Part shown: positions 51,525-59,340 of the stretch, in pieces
How the letters are laid out: each line of letters starts with the position of its first letter
How positions within the stretch are numbered: the first letter of the stretch is position 1
Origin: Clostridium sp. AN503
Lineage (GTDB): Bacteria > Bacillota > Clostridia > Lachnospirales > Lachnospiraceae
Assembly (NCBI RefSeq): GCF_040719375.1
Contig: NZ_JBFDTP010000002.1
Coordinates: forward strand, 186,001-250,000
DNA: 64,000 nt
Reading direction: 5' to 3'
The notes under the pieces: generated by a model
What the model was told of the DNA's origin: nothing
Database searches by the model: none
The model's input: only the letters and a program-made list of their open reading frames with translations
Position numbers and translations under genes: made by a program

Positions 51525-52957
51525 TGAAAGTACAGCGGGGATTCCCGAAGGATTTTCTGTGGGGAGGCGCGATCGCGGCAAACCAGGCGGACGGGGGATT
51601 CGGGGAGGGCGGCAAGGGTATGTCCATTGCCGACTTCCACCCCTACCGGGATATTAAGAATCGTGATGACCGGAAAGAGGACAGCACGATCCGAAACGAT
51701 GAGAGCGCCCTTGTGACGGAGCCGGGGCTTTACTATCCGAAGCGTCACGGGATTGACTTCTACCATCGGTTTGAGGAGGATTTAGGGCTTATGGAGGAGA
51801 TGGGGCTTAAGGCCTTCCGCACTTCCTTCGACTGGAGCCGCATTTATCCCAATGGGGACGATGAGGAGCCTGACCAGGAAGGGCTGGAATACTATGACAG
51901 GTTGATCGCTTCCATAAAAAAACATGGTATGGAACCGTTTATGACCCTATCCCACTATGAAATGCCGGTGAACCTGGCGGTTAAATACGGCGGATGGATG
52001 AACCGGAGGCTGGTGGAGTTTTTCAGCCGGTACTGTGAGACGTTGTTTGAGCGGTACCATGATCAGGTCCGCTACTGGATCGTGTTCAACCAGATCAACC
52101 TGACGACGTTCAACTCTCTTGGCATACTGGGGAACCGGGCGGAGGATATGATGCAGGCGGAATACCAGGGGATCCATCACCAGTTTCTGGCCTGCGCCAG
52201 GGCGAAGGAGCTGGCAGGCAGATATCAGGGTGAGATTCTGGTGGGGACCATGCTCAGCGACAAGCTGGCATACCCGGCTACCTGCCGCCCGGAGGATATG
52301 CTTTTTAATACCCGGAAGAACCAGATGCAGTATTTTTTCCCGGATGTGCAGCTTCGGGGATATTACCCGGGCTATGCGGCAAGGTTTTTTGAAGATAACG
52401 GGATCAGGCTGGAGATCAGTGGGGCGGATGAACGGCTGTTGCAGGAAAATACGATGGATTTTCTCTCCACCAGCTATTACTATACAAAGATCAATGACGT
52501 ATCTAAAAACACTTATGCGCCCATGGACAAATCCTCCAACCCATATCTGGGAAAGACCCAGTGGGGGTGGGAGATCGATCCTGTGGGGCTTCGGGTGAAC
52601 TTAAATAACTACGCGGACCGCTATCCGGGCGTACCGATCTATATCACGGAAAATGGATGCGGGGCGGTGGATAAGCTGGAGCTGGACGGGACGGTTCATG
52701 ATCCTTACCGGACCGAATATCTGAAAGAACACGTGATCCAGATGCGGGAAGCCATTGCGGACGGTGTGCCGTTAAAAGGCTATCTGATGTGGACGCCGAT
52801 CGACATTGTCAGCTGTTCCTCCGCGGAGATGAAGAAACGGTACGGCCTGATCTACGTGGATCAGGACGATGAAGGCCGGGGCAGCGGGAAACGGTACCGC
52901 AAAGACAGCTTTTACTGGTATAAACAGGTGATCTCGTCAAATGGGGAGATCCTGTGA
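51521..52957 (+). CDS. GH1 6-phospho-beta-glycosidase-like enzyme with Gln at the acid/base position
   Basis: A 478-residue TIM barrel of glycoside hydrolase family 1. The nucleophile is Glu377 in IYITENGCGAVD, the SHYEMP His is present, and the phosphate-binding end KRYRKDSFYWYK with VSCSSAEMKKRYG marks it as acting on 6-phospho-glycosides delivered by the PTS. The acid/base motif, normally NE, reads FNQINLT with Gln191 (codon CAG at 52091-52093). Only plant myrosinases are widely known for this Glu-to-Gln change; they cleave thioglucosides with good leaving groups. So a phospho-thioglycoside or activated aryl glycoside is a possible substrate; loss of activity or a sequence error are alternatives. 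Confidence 0.9.
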   Translation: MMKVQRGFPKDFLWGGAIAANQADGGFGEGGKGMSIADFHPYRDIKNRDDRKEDSTIRNDESALVTEPGLYYPKRHGIDFYHRFEEDLGLMEEMGLKAFRTSFDWSRIYPNGDDEEPDQEGLEYYDRLIASIKKHGMEPFMTLSHYEMPVNLAVKYGGWMNRRLVEFFSRYCETLFERYHDQVRYWIVFNQINLTTFNSLGILGNRAEDMMQAEYQGIHHQFLACARAKELAGRYQGEILVGTMLSDKLAYPATCRPEDMLFNTRKNQMQYFFPDVQLRGYYPGYAARFFEDNGIRLEISGADERLLQENTMDFLSTSYYYTKINDVSKNTYAPMDKSSNPYLGKTQWGWEIDPVGLRVNLNNYADRYPGVPIYITENGCGAVDKLELDGTVHDPYRTEYLKEHVIQMREAIADGVPLKGYLMWTPIDIVSCSSAEMKKRYGLIYVDQDDEGRGSGKRYRKDSFYWYKQVISSNGEIL

Positions 52958-53019
52958 TAGTGAAAGCGGTGTGAGAGCATTGTAAAATATGTCAGTAAAA
53001 AACTGGGAGTGGCAGATAT

Positions 53020-54036
53020 ATGAACAGGCAAAGAAGAAAGGCAGTTTTCTGTGCGGCAGCAGCGGGCAGTATGTGGGGAACCATCGGGCTGTTCGTCAAC
53101 CTGGCGGGCCGTTATGGCATCCGCTCCCTGGAGCTGACTGTAGTGCGGATGGTGATCGCCGCCGCGGCCCTTGGAGTGTGGCTGCTGGCTGCCGACAGGA
53201 AGCTGCTTCAGATCAGGGCGTCTGATGTTCCGTGGTTTGCTGTTGCGGGAATCCTGTGCCTGCTGCTTTTTAATGTGAGCTACGGGATCGCTATCGAAAA
53301 GTCCTCCATGGCTGCTGCGGCTGTCCTTCTGTACACGTCGCCTGTGTTTGTGACGGTGATCGCGGTCCCGGTGTTTGGGGAACGGATCACCAGGCGAAAG
53401 CTGGCGGCGGTTTTGCTCGCTGTCACGGGCTGTGCCTTTGTATCGGGGATCATGTCTGGAACTGTGATGTTTCCGGCAGACGCCTTTTTCTGGGGCATCC
53501 TGGCGGCATTTGGCTACGCCATGTACAGCATTACGGCGGGGGCGCTGCTGAAACGGTACCATCCTCTGACGGTTCTGTTTTACGCATTTTTATCGGCGGC
53601 GGTTGCGGGATGTGTGCTTGCGGATATGGGACTGGTAGTGTATAGTATTACTCAAAAGCCTCAGGTGGTACCAATTTTGGCAGCAGCGGCGTGTGTCTGC
53701 AATATTTTTTCTTATTTGCTGTATAATACGGCCCTGAAATCCATGGAACCGGGCAGTGTGGCGGTCATCGCGTCGGTAGAACCGGCTGCTGCGGCCATAC
53801 TGGGAGCGGTTGTGCTGGGGGAACGGATAGGATTTTTCGGCGCGGCGGGGATCGGGTGCATCCTGGCGGCGATCGTGGTGTTAAACGGACAGGCGGGGAG
53901 AAGGAAATATGAGAGAAAAGCATCTGGCGCTTATCAGGATCCTTGTGGATCAGGAGGGGTGGATGACAGCGAAACAACTGTCCCTCCAGCTTCACATTTC
54001 GGAGCGCAGTGTGAAAAATTACATAGGGGAAATTAA
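53020..54036 (+). CDS. EamA/DMT-family transporter
   Basis: A 338-residue protein with ten predicted membrane segments in two EamA repeats (FCAAAAGSMWGTIGLFVNLA in the first; TSPVFVTVIAVPVFGERI and EPAAAAILGAVVLGERIG as the paired family signatures). Such proteins export amino acids, nucleosides or toxic metabolites. Here it might export an aglycone released by the GH1 enzyme; this is inference. The last 40 residues after the final membrane segment are polar and overlap the next gene by 128 bases in another frame, an unusually large overlap. Confidence 0.85.
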   Translation: MNRQRRKAVFCAAAAGSMWGTIGLFVNLAGRYGIRSLELTVVRMVIAAAALGVWLLAADRKLLQIRASDVPWFAVAGILCLLLFNVSYGIAIEKSSMAAAAVLLYTSPVFVTVIAVPVFGERITRRKLAAVLLAVTGCAFVSGIMSGTVMFPADAFFWGILAAFGYAMYSITAGALLKRYHPLTVLFYAFLSAAVAGCVLADMGLVVYSITQKPQVVPILAAAACVCNIFSYLLYNTALKSMEPGSVAVIASVEPAAAAILGAVVLGERIGFFGAAGIGCILAAIVVLNGQAGRRKYERKASGAYQDPCGSGGVDDSETTVPPASHFGAQCEKLHRGN

Positions 54037-55834
54037 TTATTTTGAGAACAGCCTGATCGAAGGCTCCAGGAAAGGCTACTGGATCAAACGGGAGCGGGGG
54101 AGGGAGCTGCTTGGGCGGCAGCAGGGCAGCCTGCCGGAAACGCCCGGCGAGCGGGTCAACTATATGATCGCCCAGCTTCTCACCAGCGACAGTGAGCATG
54201 GGGGAGGGATCGATCTCTATGATATCAGCGAGGAGATCTTCGTAAGCTACGAGACTCTTAAAAAGGACATGGTCAGGGTGCGGAAGAAGCTGAAGGAATA
54301 CGGGCTTTATGCCAATGTCTCAGGTCCGGAGGTGACGTTAGAGGGGAGGGAGCTTGACAAGCGCCGTCTCTTAAGCGGCATTCTCTATGAGGAATTTAAC
54401 AAGAATATCATGAGCCTGGATATGGTGCAGAAGGCATTTCCTGATTACGATATGGAGCTTTTGCGGGATATCGTCCTGACGGAATGCAAGCGGTATCACT
54501 ATTTTGTCAATGATTATGCCATGGTGAACCTGATCCTGGATCTTGTGATCAGTATGGACCGGATACGGAAAAACTGCACGTTCCGCACCCACACGGCCCA
54601 GAGGCATCAGTACGGCATCCGGGAGACGGAGCTTTCCGGGAGGATCGCGGACCGGATTGAGGCGGTTTTTGCAGTGCGGTTTACGGAGCTTGAGATGGAG
54701 GAGCTGACGGCCCTTTTGATCAGCCATCTGATGAAGGTGGATTATGATACCTTGAACCGCGAGAATATCCAGGACTTTATCGGGCCGGAATGCGCGGATA
54801 TTGTGGGGAAGATCCTGGAATATTTAAATGAGAATTATTTTATTGATACGGAAAATGATGAGTTTGTAGTGAAATTTTCCGTCCACATCCATAATCTGCT
54901 GCGGCGTCTGGAACATGAATACACCACCAAAAACCCGCTGACGGAGCATATCAAAAACTCCTGCCCGCTGATCTTTGAGTGTGCCGTGGGCGTGGCCAAC
55001 TGTTTGAGCCAGATGACCGGCTACCGGGTGGACGAGGATGAGATCGCCTATATCGCCCTGCACATCGGCGGGAACCTGGAGACCTGGGAAAAGCAGAAGG
55101 ATAAGCTGGGCTGTATCCTTTTGTCTCCCCAGTATTACGATCTGGCGGATATTATGATGGAGAAGCTGGAGGGGAGTTTTTCTGACGACCTGGTGGTAAA
55201 GACGGTGATCACCAAGCCGTCGGAGCTTAAGTCAGTCCGCCGGGAGGAACTGGTCATCTCAACCATTGCGCTTGAGCCGGAGGATGGACAGCAGGTGGTA
55301 CAGGTCAATCCCTTCCTCCATGAACGGGATCTTGCGGCGATCCGAAAGAAGATCGCAGAGCTGAAGCAGGCAGGGAAGCGGAGACGTCTGCGGGAGATGC
55401 TCCTTCAGATCACATCCCCGGAGCTGTTCTGCAAAAATGGGGATATGAGTGACCGGAAGCAGGCGCTTTCCCATATGGTAGGCGCCCTGGAGGCGCAGGG
55501 ATATGTGGGGGAGGGCTTTATGGCTGAGGTGGAGGACCGGGAAGCGCATTCTTCTACGGCCTTTGGCAGGCTGGCGGTGCCCCATTCCCTGAAAATGGAG
55601 GCCAGCCGGACCGGCATGTATATCCTGCTGAGCGACAAGCCGATCACCTGGGGGGAGCATATGGTGAACGTGGTGCTGCTGTTTGCCATCAACCGGCAGG
55701 ACCGGGAGCTGTTCCACGAGATCTTCGACAATCTGATCGTGCTGCTTTTAGAATACCAGAGTCTGGAAAAGGTGCTTGGAAGCGGCAGCTATGCGGAGTT
55801 TATTGAGTCAATATTAGAATGTGAGCCGATATAA
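53909..55834 (+). CDS. LicR/MtlR-type PTS-controlled transcriptional activator
   Basis: A 641-residue multidomain regulator: N-terminal HTH pair (residues about 5-150, with MTAKQLSLQLHISERSVKNY), two PTS regulation domains (about 180-400, with His in ALLISHLMKVD and IALHIGG), an EIIB-like domain (about 405-495) and a C-terminal EIIA-Mtl/Fru-like domain with LAVPHSLKME holding the phosphorylatable His. HPr and the operon's own EIIB modulate such proteins so that the PTS genes turn on with substrate. GGGGAGAAGGA precedes the ATG inside the DMT gene. It probably controls the PTS-GH1 operon upstream. Confidence 0.92.
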   Translation: MREKHLALIRILVDQEGWMTAKQLSLQLHISERSVKNYIGEINYFENSLIEGSRKGYWIKRERGRELLGRQQGSLPETPGERVNYMIAQLLTSDSEHGGGIDLYDISEEIFVSYETLKKDMVRVRKKLKEYGLYANVSGPEVTLEGRELDKRRLLSGILYEEFNKNIMSLDMVQKAFPDYDMELLRDIVLTECKRYHYFVNDYAMVNLILDLVISMDRIRKNCTFRTHTAQRHQYGIRETELSGRIADRIEAVFAVRFTELEMEELTALLISHLMKVDYDTLNRENIQDFIGPECADIVGKILEYLNENYFIDTENDEFVVKFSVHIHNLLRRLEHEYTTKNPLTEHIKNSCPLIFECAVGVANCLSQMTGYRVDEDEIAYIALHIGGNLETWEKQKDKLGCILLSPQYYDLADIMMEKLEGSFSDDLVVKTVITKPSELKSVRREELVISTIALEPEDGQQVVQVNPFLHERDLAAIRKKIAELKQAGKRRRLREMLLQITSPELFCKNGDMSDRKQALSHMVGALEAQGYVGEGFMAEVEDREAHSSTAFGRLAVPHSLKMEASRTGMYILLSDKPITWGEHMVNVVLLFAINRQDRELFHEIFDNLIVLLLEYQSLEKVLGSGSYAEFIESILECEPI

Positions 55835-55854
55835 ACGGCAAGGGGGAGATTGCC

Positions 55855-56112
55855 ATGAGGATATACCGGTATGTGATCATGAATCCGGAAGGACTCCACG
55901 CAAGGCTCGCCGTGGAACTGGCAAAGATCTGCCGTGACGCGGAGAGCCGGATCGAAGTGTCCTGCGGTAAAAGGAAGGCCAACGGGAAGGAAGTATTCAC
56001 GGTGATGAACCTGTATGCGGTCAAGGGGGATGAGCTTGAATTTCTGGTGGAGGGCGGTGACGAGGAGGAGATATTGCGGTTGATCGAGGAGTTTTGTGTT
56101 TTGCAGCTATAG
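55855..56112 (+). CDS. HPr-like phosphocarrier protein (His15, Glu46)
   Basis: An 85-residue HPr-fold protein. The active-site loop reads PEGLHARLAV with His15 and Arg17, so it can accept phosphate from enzyme I; residue 18 is Leu in place of the usual Pro. The HPr-kinase site Ser46 is Glu here (GKEVFTVMNL), so it cannot be regulated by Ser phosphorylation and may mimic the phosphorylated form. It follows the LicR-type gene by 20 bases and is probably a dedicated, not general, carrier. AGGGGGAG lies before the ATG. Confidence 0.88.
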   Translation: MRIYRYVIMNPEGLHARLAVELAKICRDAESRIEVSCGKRKANGKEVFTVMNLYAVKGDELEFLVEGGDEEEILRLIEEFCVLQL

Positions 56113-56146
56113 GGGAAAAGCAGAATAGAAACACCGGTCGGACGAG

Positions 56147-56200
56147 CATAACAGGCAGATATTCAGAGATAATTGCTACTCTGGATATCTGCCTGTTATG
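56147..56200. terminator. Bidirectional terminator
   Basis: CATAACAGGCAGATAT (56147-56162) and ATATCTGCCTGTTATG (56185-56200) form a perfect 16-bp stem between the convergent HPr-like and LysR genes. Confidence 0.9.
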
Positions 56201-56213
56201 TTTCAAAAGAAAG

Positions 56214-57092
56214 TTATTCTTTTTTGTAAGGTTTGAAATATTCCTGCACAAAATCACGGAACAATCCGGCCGCTGGGGAAAAGTATCCCCGGCTTCTCCA
56301 GGACAGGTTGATGTAACGCTTGCACTGGGGGGATTCAATCGGGATCAGTACCAGGTTTTCCGTCTCCATCCCCTGCCAGGTGATGGAGGGGATAAAGGAA
56401 ATACCGATACCGGCACGGATCAATTCCCGCACTGTTTCCGGGCTGTCGCTTTCCAGGACGACGGAAGGCTCAAAACCTGCAATACGGCAATACGTATCGG
56501 TGATCGTCCTAAGGCTTTTTCCACGCTGCAGGCAGATGAATTCCTCATGAGCGACTTCACTTAACTGCAGGGAAGAACGATGCGCAAGAGGGTTGGATTC
56601 GGGCAGCGCCAGAAAGATATCCTCGGCGAACAGGGTCACGGAGTATTCACTGTCACTGGGCTGCATGGAAGAATAAAGGGTCAGGTCGCATTCTTTAGAA
56701 GGGTCTTTGTGCAGGTTTTCCTGGATGATCTGGAGCCGGACGGCCGGATGCGCCTTTTTAAAGGCCATGACCAGACCTGGAAGCAGCTTTGAGGCAGAGT
56801 ACAGCGACAGGCTGACCGTCTGGCTTTTTTCATCAGAAGCTTCTTCCAGCTCCCGCTCTATGTCTTTGATCTCCTGAAATATCTGGTCTGTATGCTTCAG
56901 AACAATCTTTCCATAATCATTCAATATAATATTTTTCCCGGACCGTTCAAAAAGCGGTACGCCTAGTTCCTGCTCCAGCCGTGCGATGGTGCGGCTCAAG
57001 GAAGGCTGCGCCACATGGAGTTCTTCTGCGGCGCGGGTGATATGCTGCAATTCTGCGATTTTCTTAAATTGACTGAGTGCATGTAAATCCAT
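56214..57092 (-). CDS. LysR-family regulator, probable malonate-operon regulator
   Basis: A 292-residue LysR protein: N-terminal winged helix (LQHITRAAEELHVAQPSLSR) and a periplasmic-binding-like effector domain. It is transcribed away from the malonate decarboxylase cluster across a 138-base gap, the usual arrangement for LysR activators, and MdcR of other malonate operons belongs to the same family. The ATG at 57092 is chosen since AAGGTGG lies just upstream; in-frame ATGs at 57110 and 57137 are further out and lack a better site. Effector (malonate) is inferred from context only. Confidence 0.88.
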   Translation of the reverse strand: MDLHALSQFKKIAELQHITRAAEELHVAQPSLSRTIARLEQELGVPLFERSGKNIILNDYGKIVLKHTDQIFQEIKDIERELEEASDEKSQTVSLSLYSASKLLPGLVMAFKKAHPAVRLQIIQENLHKDPSKECDLTLYSSMQPSDSEYSVTLFAEDIFLALPESNPLAHRSSLQLSEVAHEEFICLQRGKSLRTITDTYCRIAGFEPSVVLESDSPETVRELIRAGIGISFIPSITWQGMETENLVLIPIESPQCKRYINLSWRSRGYFSPAAGLFRDFVQEYFKPYKKE

Positions 57093-57230
57093 AGTCCACC
57101 TTCTGATCATAACAATTTTGATATTAATATGTAACAAAGTATATATTGGACGGTATAAAAAGTCAATGATAAGATTTTATTAAAAGTACAGGGAGATGAT
57201 GCTCCCGGGAGAATGGCAGGAGGTGGGGGT

Positions 57231-57515
57231 ATGTTGGCAGGACAGATGATCAGCCTTGGTGATTCCTTTATTATTTCCCTGACAGGGATCATGGTTGTCA
57301 TGCTGGAACTGGCGTTTCTGGCGGTGTTTATCCAGGTGATGTCAAAAGCTCTGAATGCAGTTGTAAAAAGAAAAGAGGCATTGGCGGCAGCTGCAGTGCC
57401 GGCCGTATCATCGGAAGAAGAGGATGAATTGGCGGTGATCATGGTGACGGTCCTGGAAGAGACGGGGCTGCCGGCGGAGAATGTGGTTTTCCGGTCAGTC
57501 ACGCGGGTGCAGTGA
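57231..57515 (+). CDS. OadG-like gamma subunit of a sodium-pump decarboxylase
   Basis: A 94-residue protein with one N-terminal membrane helix (about residues 8-32) and a polar, acidic tail, matching the oxaloacetate decarboxylase gamma/methylmalonyl-CoA decarboxylase delta type, which stabilises the membrane complex. Start at 57231 lies seven bases after GGAGG; the upstream in-frame ATG at 57213 overlaps that site. It opens the cluster, before the biotin carrier and beta subunit. I do not recall a gamma-type subunit in the described Malonomonas Mad cluster, so this may be a hybrid. Confidence 0.8.
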   Translation: MLAGQMISLGDSFIISLTGIMVVMLELAFLAVFIQVMSKALNAVVKRKEALAAAAVPAVSSEEEDELAVIMVTVLEETGLPAENVVFRSVTRVQ

Positions 57516-57619
57516 CAGGTGCAGTGACGTGAGATGGAGCCTGGGCGGACATTAGGGAGCGGGATTGGAATCAGAAAAAGGAATCTATGTATGAGAATTA
57601 TGGTAAGGAGGAAGAGAAG

Positions 57620-58012
57620 ATGAAATATACGGTAAAACTGAATCAGAAAGTCTATGAGGTGGAGATAGAGCGGGCGGGAGGCCATGCAACCTCGGAAGCG
57701 GCATCAATATCAGCAACACCACCCGCAACATCGGTTGAGGCCGCGGCCCCATCATTCGCTAAGCCCACATCCGCCCCCGCCCCATCATCCGGCGGTGCAG
57801 GGATCCAGGTGGAATGCCCGATGCCGGGCAAAGTGCTTTCCATCGCTGCATCCGTCGGGCAGACGGTAAGGGCAGGGGAATGCCTGTTGGTCATTGAGGC
57901 GATGAAGATGGAAAATGAGATCGTGGCGCCACAGGGCGGGACCGTTAAGCAGATCCTGGTATCCCAGGGGACGGCGGTAGACACGGGAGATGTTCTGGCA
58001 GTACTGATATAA
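57620..58012 (+). CDS. madF: Biotin carboxyl carrier protein of malonate decarboxylase
   Basis: A 130-residue protein: a short N-terminal beta segment, a flexible Ala/Pro/Ser-rich linker (about residues 30-60) and a biotinyl domain with the canonical EAMKMEN, whose Lys carries biotin. It carries the carboxyl group from the carboxyltransferase to the membrane decarboxylase. The ATG at 57620 follows AAGGAGG; an in-frame ATG at 57587 is rejected. Low-complexity linker composition is typical for such carriers. The MadF name is by analogy with Malonomonas rubra. Confidence 0.88.
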   Translation: MKYTVKLNQKVYEVEIERAGGHATSEAASISATPPATSVEAAAPSFAKPTSAPAPSSGGAGIQVECPMPGKVLSIAASVGQTVRAGECLLVIEAMKMENEIVAPQGGTVKQILVSQGTAVDTGDVLAVLI

Positions 58013-58033
58013 GGGAAGCGGGAGGAAGCAGAT

Positions 58034-59260
58034 ATGAATATTGTTGACGTACTGGTTAATACGCTGCAAAGCTCCGGGTTTGCAGCTCTGACCGCCAGGC
58101 AGGGGATCATGCTTTTGGTCTCCTTTGTGCTTCTGTATCTGGCGATCGCAAAAAAGTTTGAGCCGCTGTTGCTTCTGCCGATCGCTTTCGGTATGATGCT
58201 GGCAAATCTTCCTCTTGCTGGATTAATGTATGACGCAGCGGAGGCGCCCCAGGCGGCTCTTCAGGCAGCCATGAAGGGCGGTTCCCAGGCGGAGGTCCAG
58301 ACGGCCTTAGCGGAACTGGCGTCGGTCCACTGGTATGATTCGGGGGTGCTGAGGATCCTCTATATGGGAGTAAAGAGCGGGGTATTTCCCTGTCTGATCT
58401 TCATGGCGGTAGGGGCGATGACAGATTTTGGGCCGCTGTTGGCAAACCCGGTGAGCCTTCTTTTGGGGGCGGCGGCGCAGTTGGGGATCTATGTGGCGTT
58501 TATGATCGCAATTGCGCTTGGGATCTTCACGCCGCAGCAGGCGGCATCCATCGCCATCATAGGCGGGGCCGACGGGCCGACAGCGATCTTTCTTACCACG
58601 CGTCTGGCTCCGGAGCTGCTTGGGCCGATCGCGGTTGCCGCATACTCCTATATGGCGCTGATCCCGCTGATCCAGCCGCCGATCATGCGCCTTCTGACCA
58701 CCAAAAAGGAGCGGCAGGTGAAGATGCAGCAGCTTAGAAAAGTATCAAAAGCAGAAAAAATTGTATTTCCCATTGCAGTTACGGCGTTCTGCGTGTTGAT
58801 GCTGCCGTCGGTGGCTCCTCTGATCGGAATGCTGATGCTGGGCAATCTGTTTCGGGAGAGCGGCGTGACGGACCGGCTGAGTGATACGGCCCAGAATGCA
58901 CTGAGTAATATTGTTACGATCATGATCGGGGTCACGGTAGGGGCAACCACAAACGGAGAGCAGTTTTTGCAGGTGCAGACGCTTGCGATCGTGGCGTTGG
59001 GACTGGCAGCGTTTGCATTTTCCACGGCAGGCGGCGTGCTGTTGGGAAAACTGATGTATTATCTCACCGGAGGAAAGATCAATCCGCTGATCGGTTCGGC
59101 GGGAGTTTCCGCAGTTCCCATGGCGGCCCGGGTGTCACAGGTGGAGGGAAGGAAGGCGAACCCGGCCAATTTCCTGTTGATGCACGCTATGGGGCCAAAT
59201 GTAGCCGGGGTGATCGGGTCGGCTGTGGCGGCAGGGTTTTTGCTTATGCTGTTCCAGTAG
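58034..59260 (+). CDS. madB: Sodium-pumping carboxybiotin decarboxylase, membrane beta subunit
   Basis: A 408-residue membrane protein with about ten or eleven segments of the OadB/GcdB/MadB family. The hallmark IIGGADGPTAIFLT with the essential Asp is present, as is the second-half ITVGATTNGEQFL-like region (GVTVGATTNGEQF). It decarboxylates carboxybiotin and moves Na+ outward, saving the free energy of malonate decarboxylation. GGAGGAAG precedes the ATG. The alpha subunit follows after a short gap. Confidence 0.9.
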   Translation: MNIVDVLVNTLQSSGFAALTARQGIMLLVSFVLLYLAIAKKFEPLLLLPIAFGMMLANLPLAGLMYDAAEAPQAALQAAMKGGSQAEVQTALAELASVHWYDSGVLRILYMGVKSGVFPCLIFMAVGAMTDFGPLLANPVSLLLGAAAQLGIYVAFMIAIALGIFTPQQAASIAIIGGADGPTAIFLTTRLAPELLGPIAVAAYSYMALIPLIQPPIMRLLTTKKERQVKMQQLRKVSKAEKIVFPIAVTAFCVLMLPSVAPLIGMLMLGNLFRESGVTDRLSDTAQNALSNIVTIMIGVTVGATTNGEQFLQVQTLAIVALGLAAFAFSTAGGVLLGKLMYYLTGGKINPLIGSAGVSAVPMAARVSQVEGRKANPANFLLMHAMGPNVAGVIGSAVAAGFLLMLFQ

Positions 59261-59340
59261 GGGGGAGTAATGCAGATCGTACAGTGAAACAGGGAATCGG
59301 CGGAGGAAACATACCTTTCGCCGCTGTCAGGAGGCAATCG

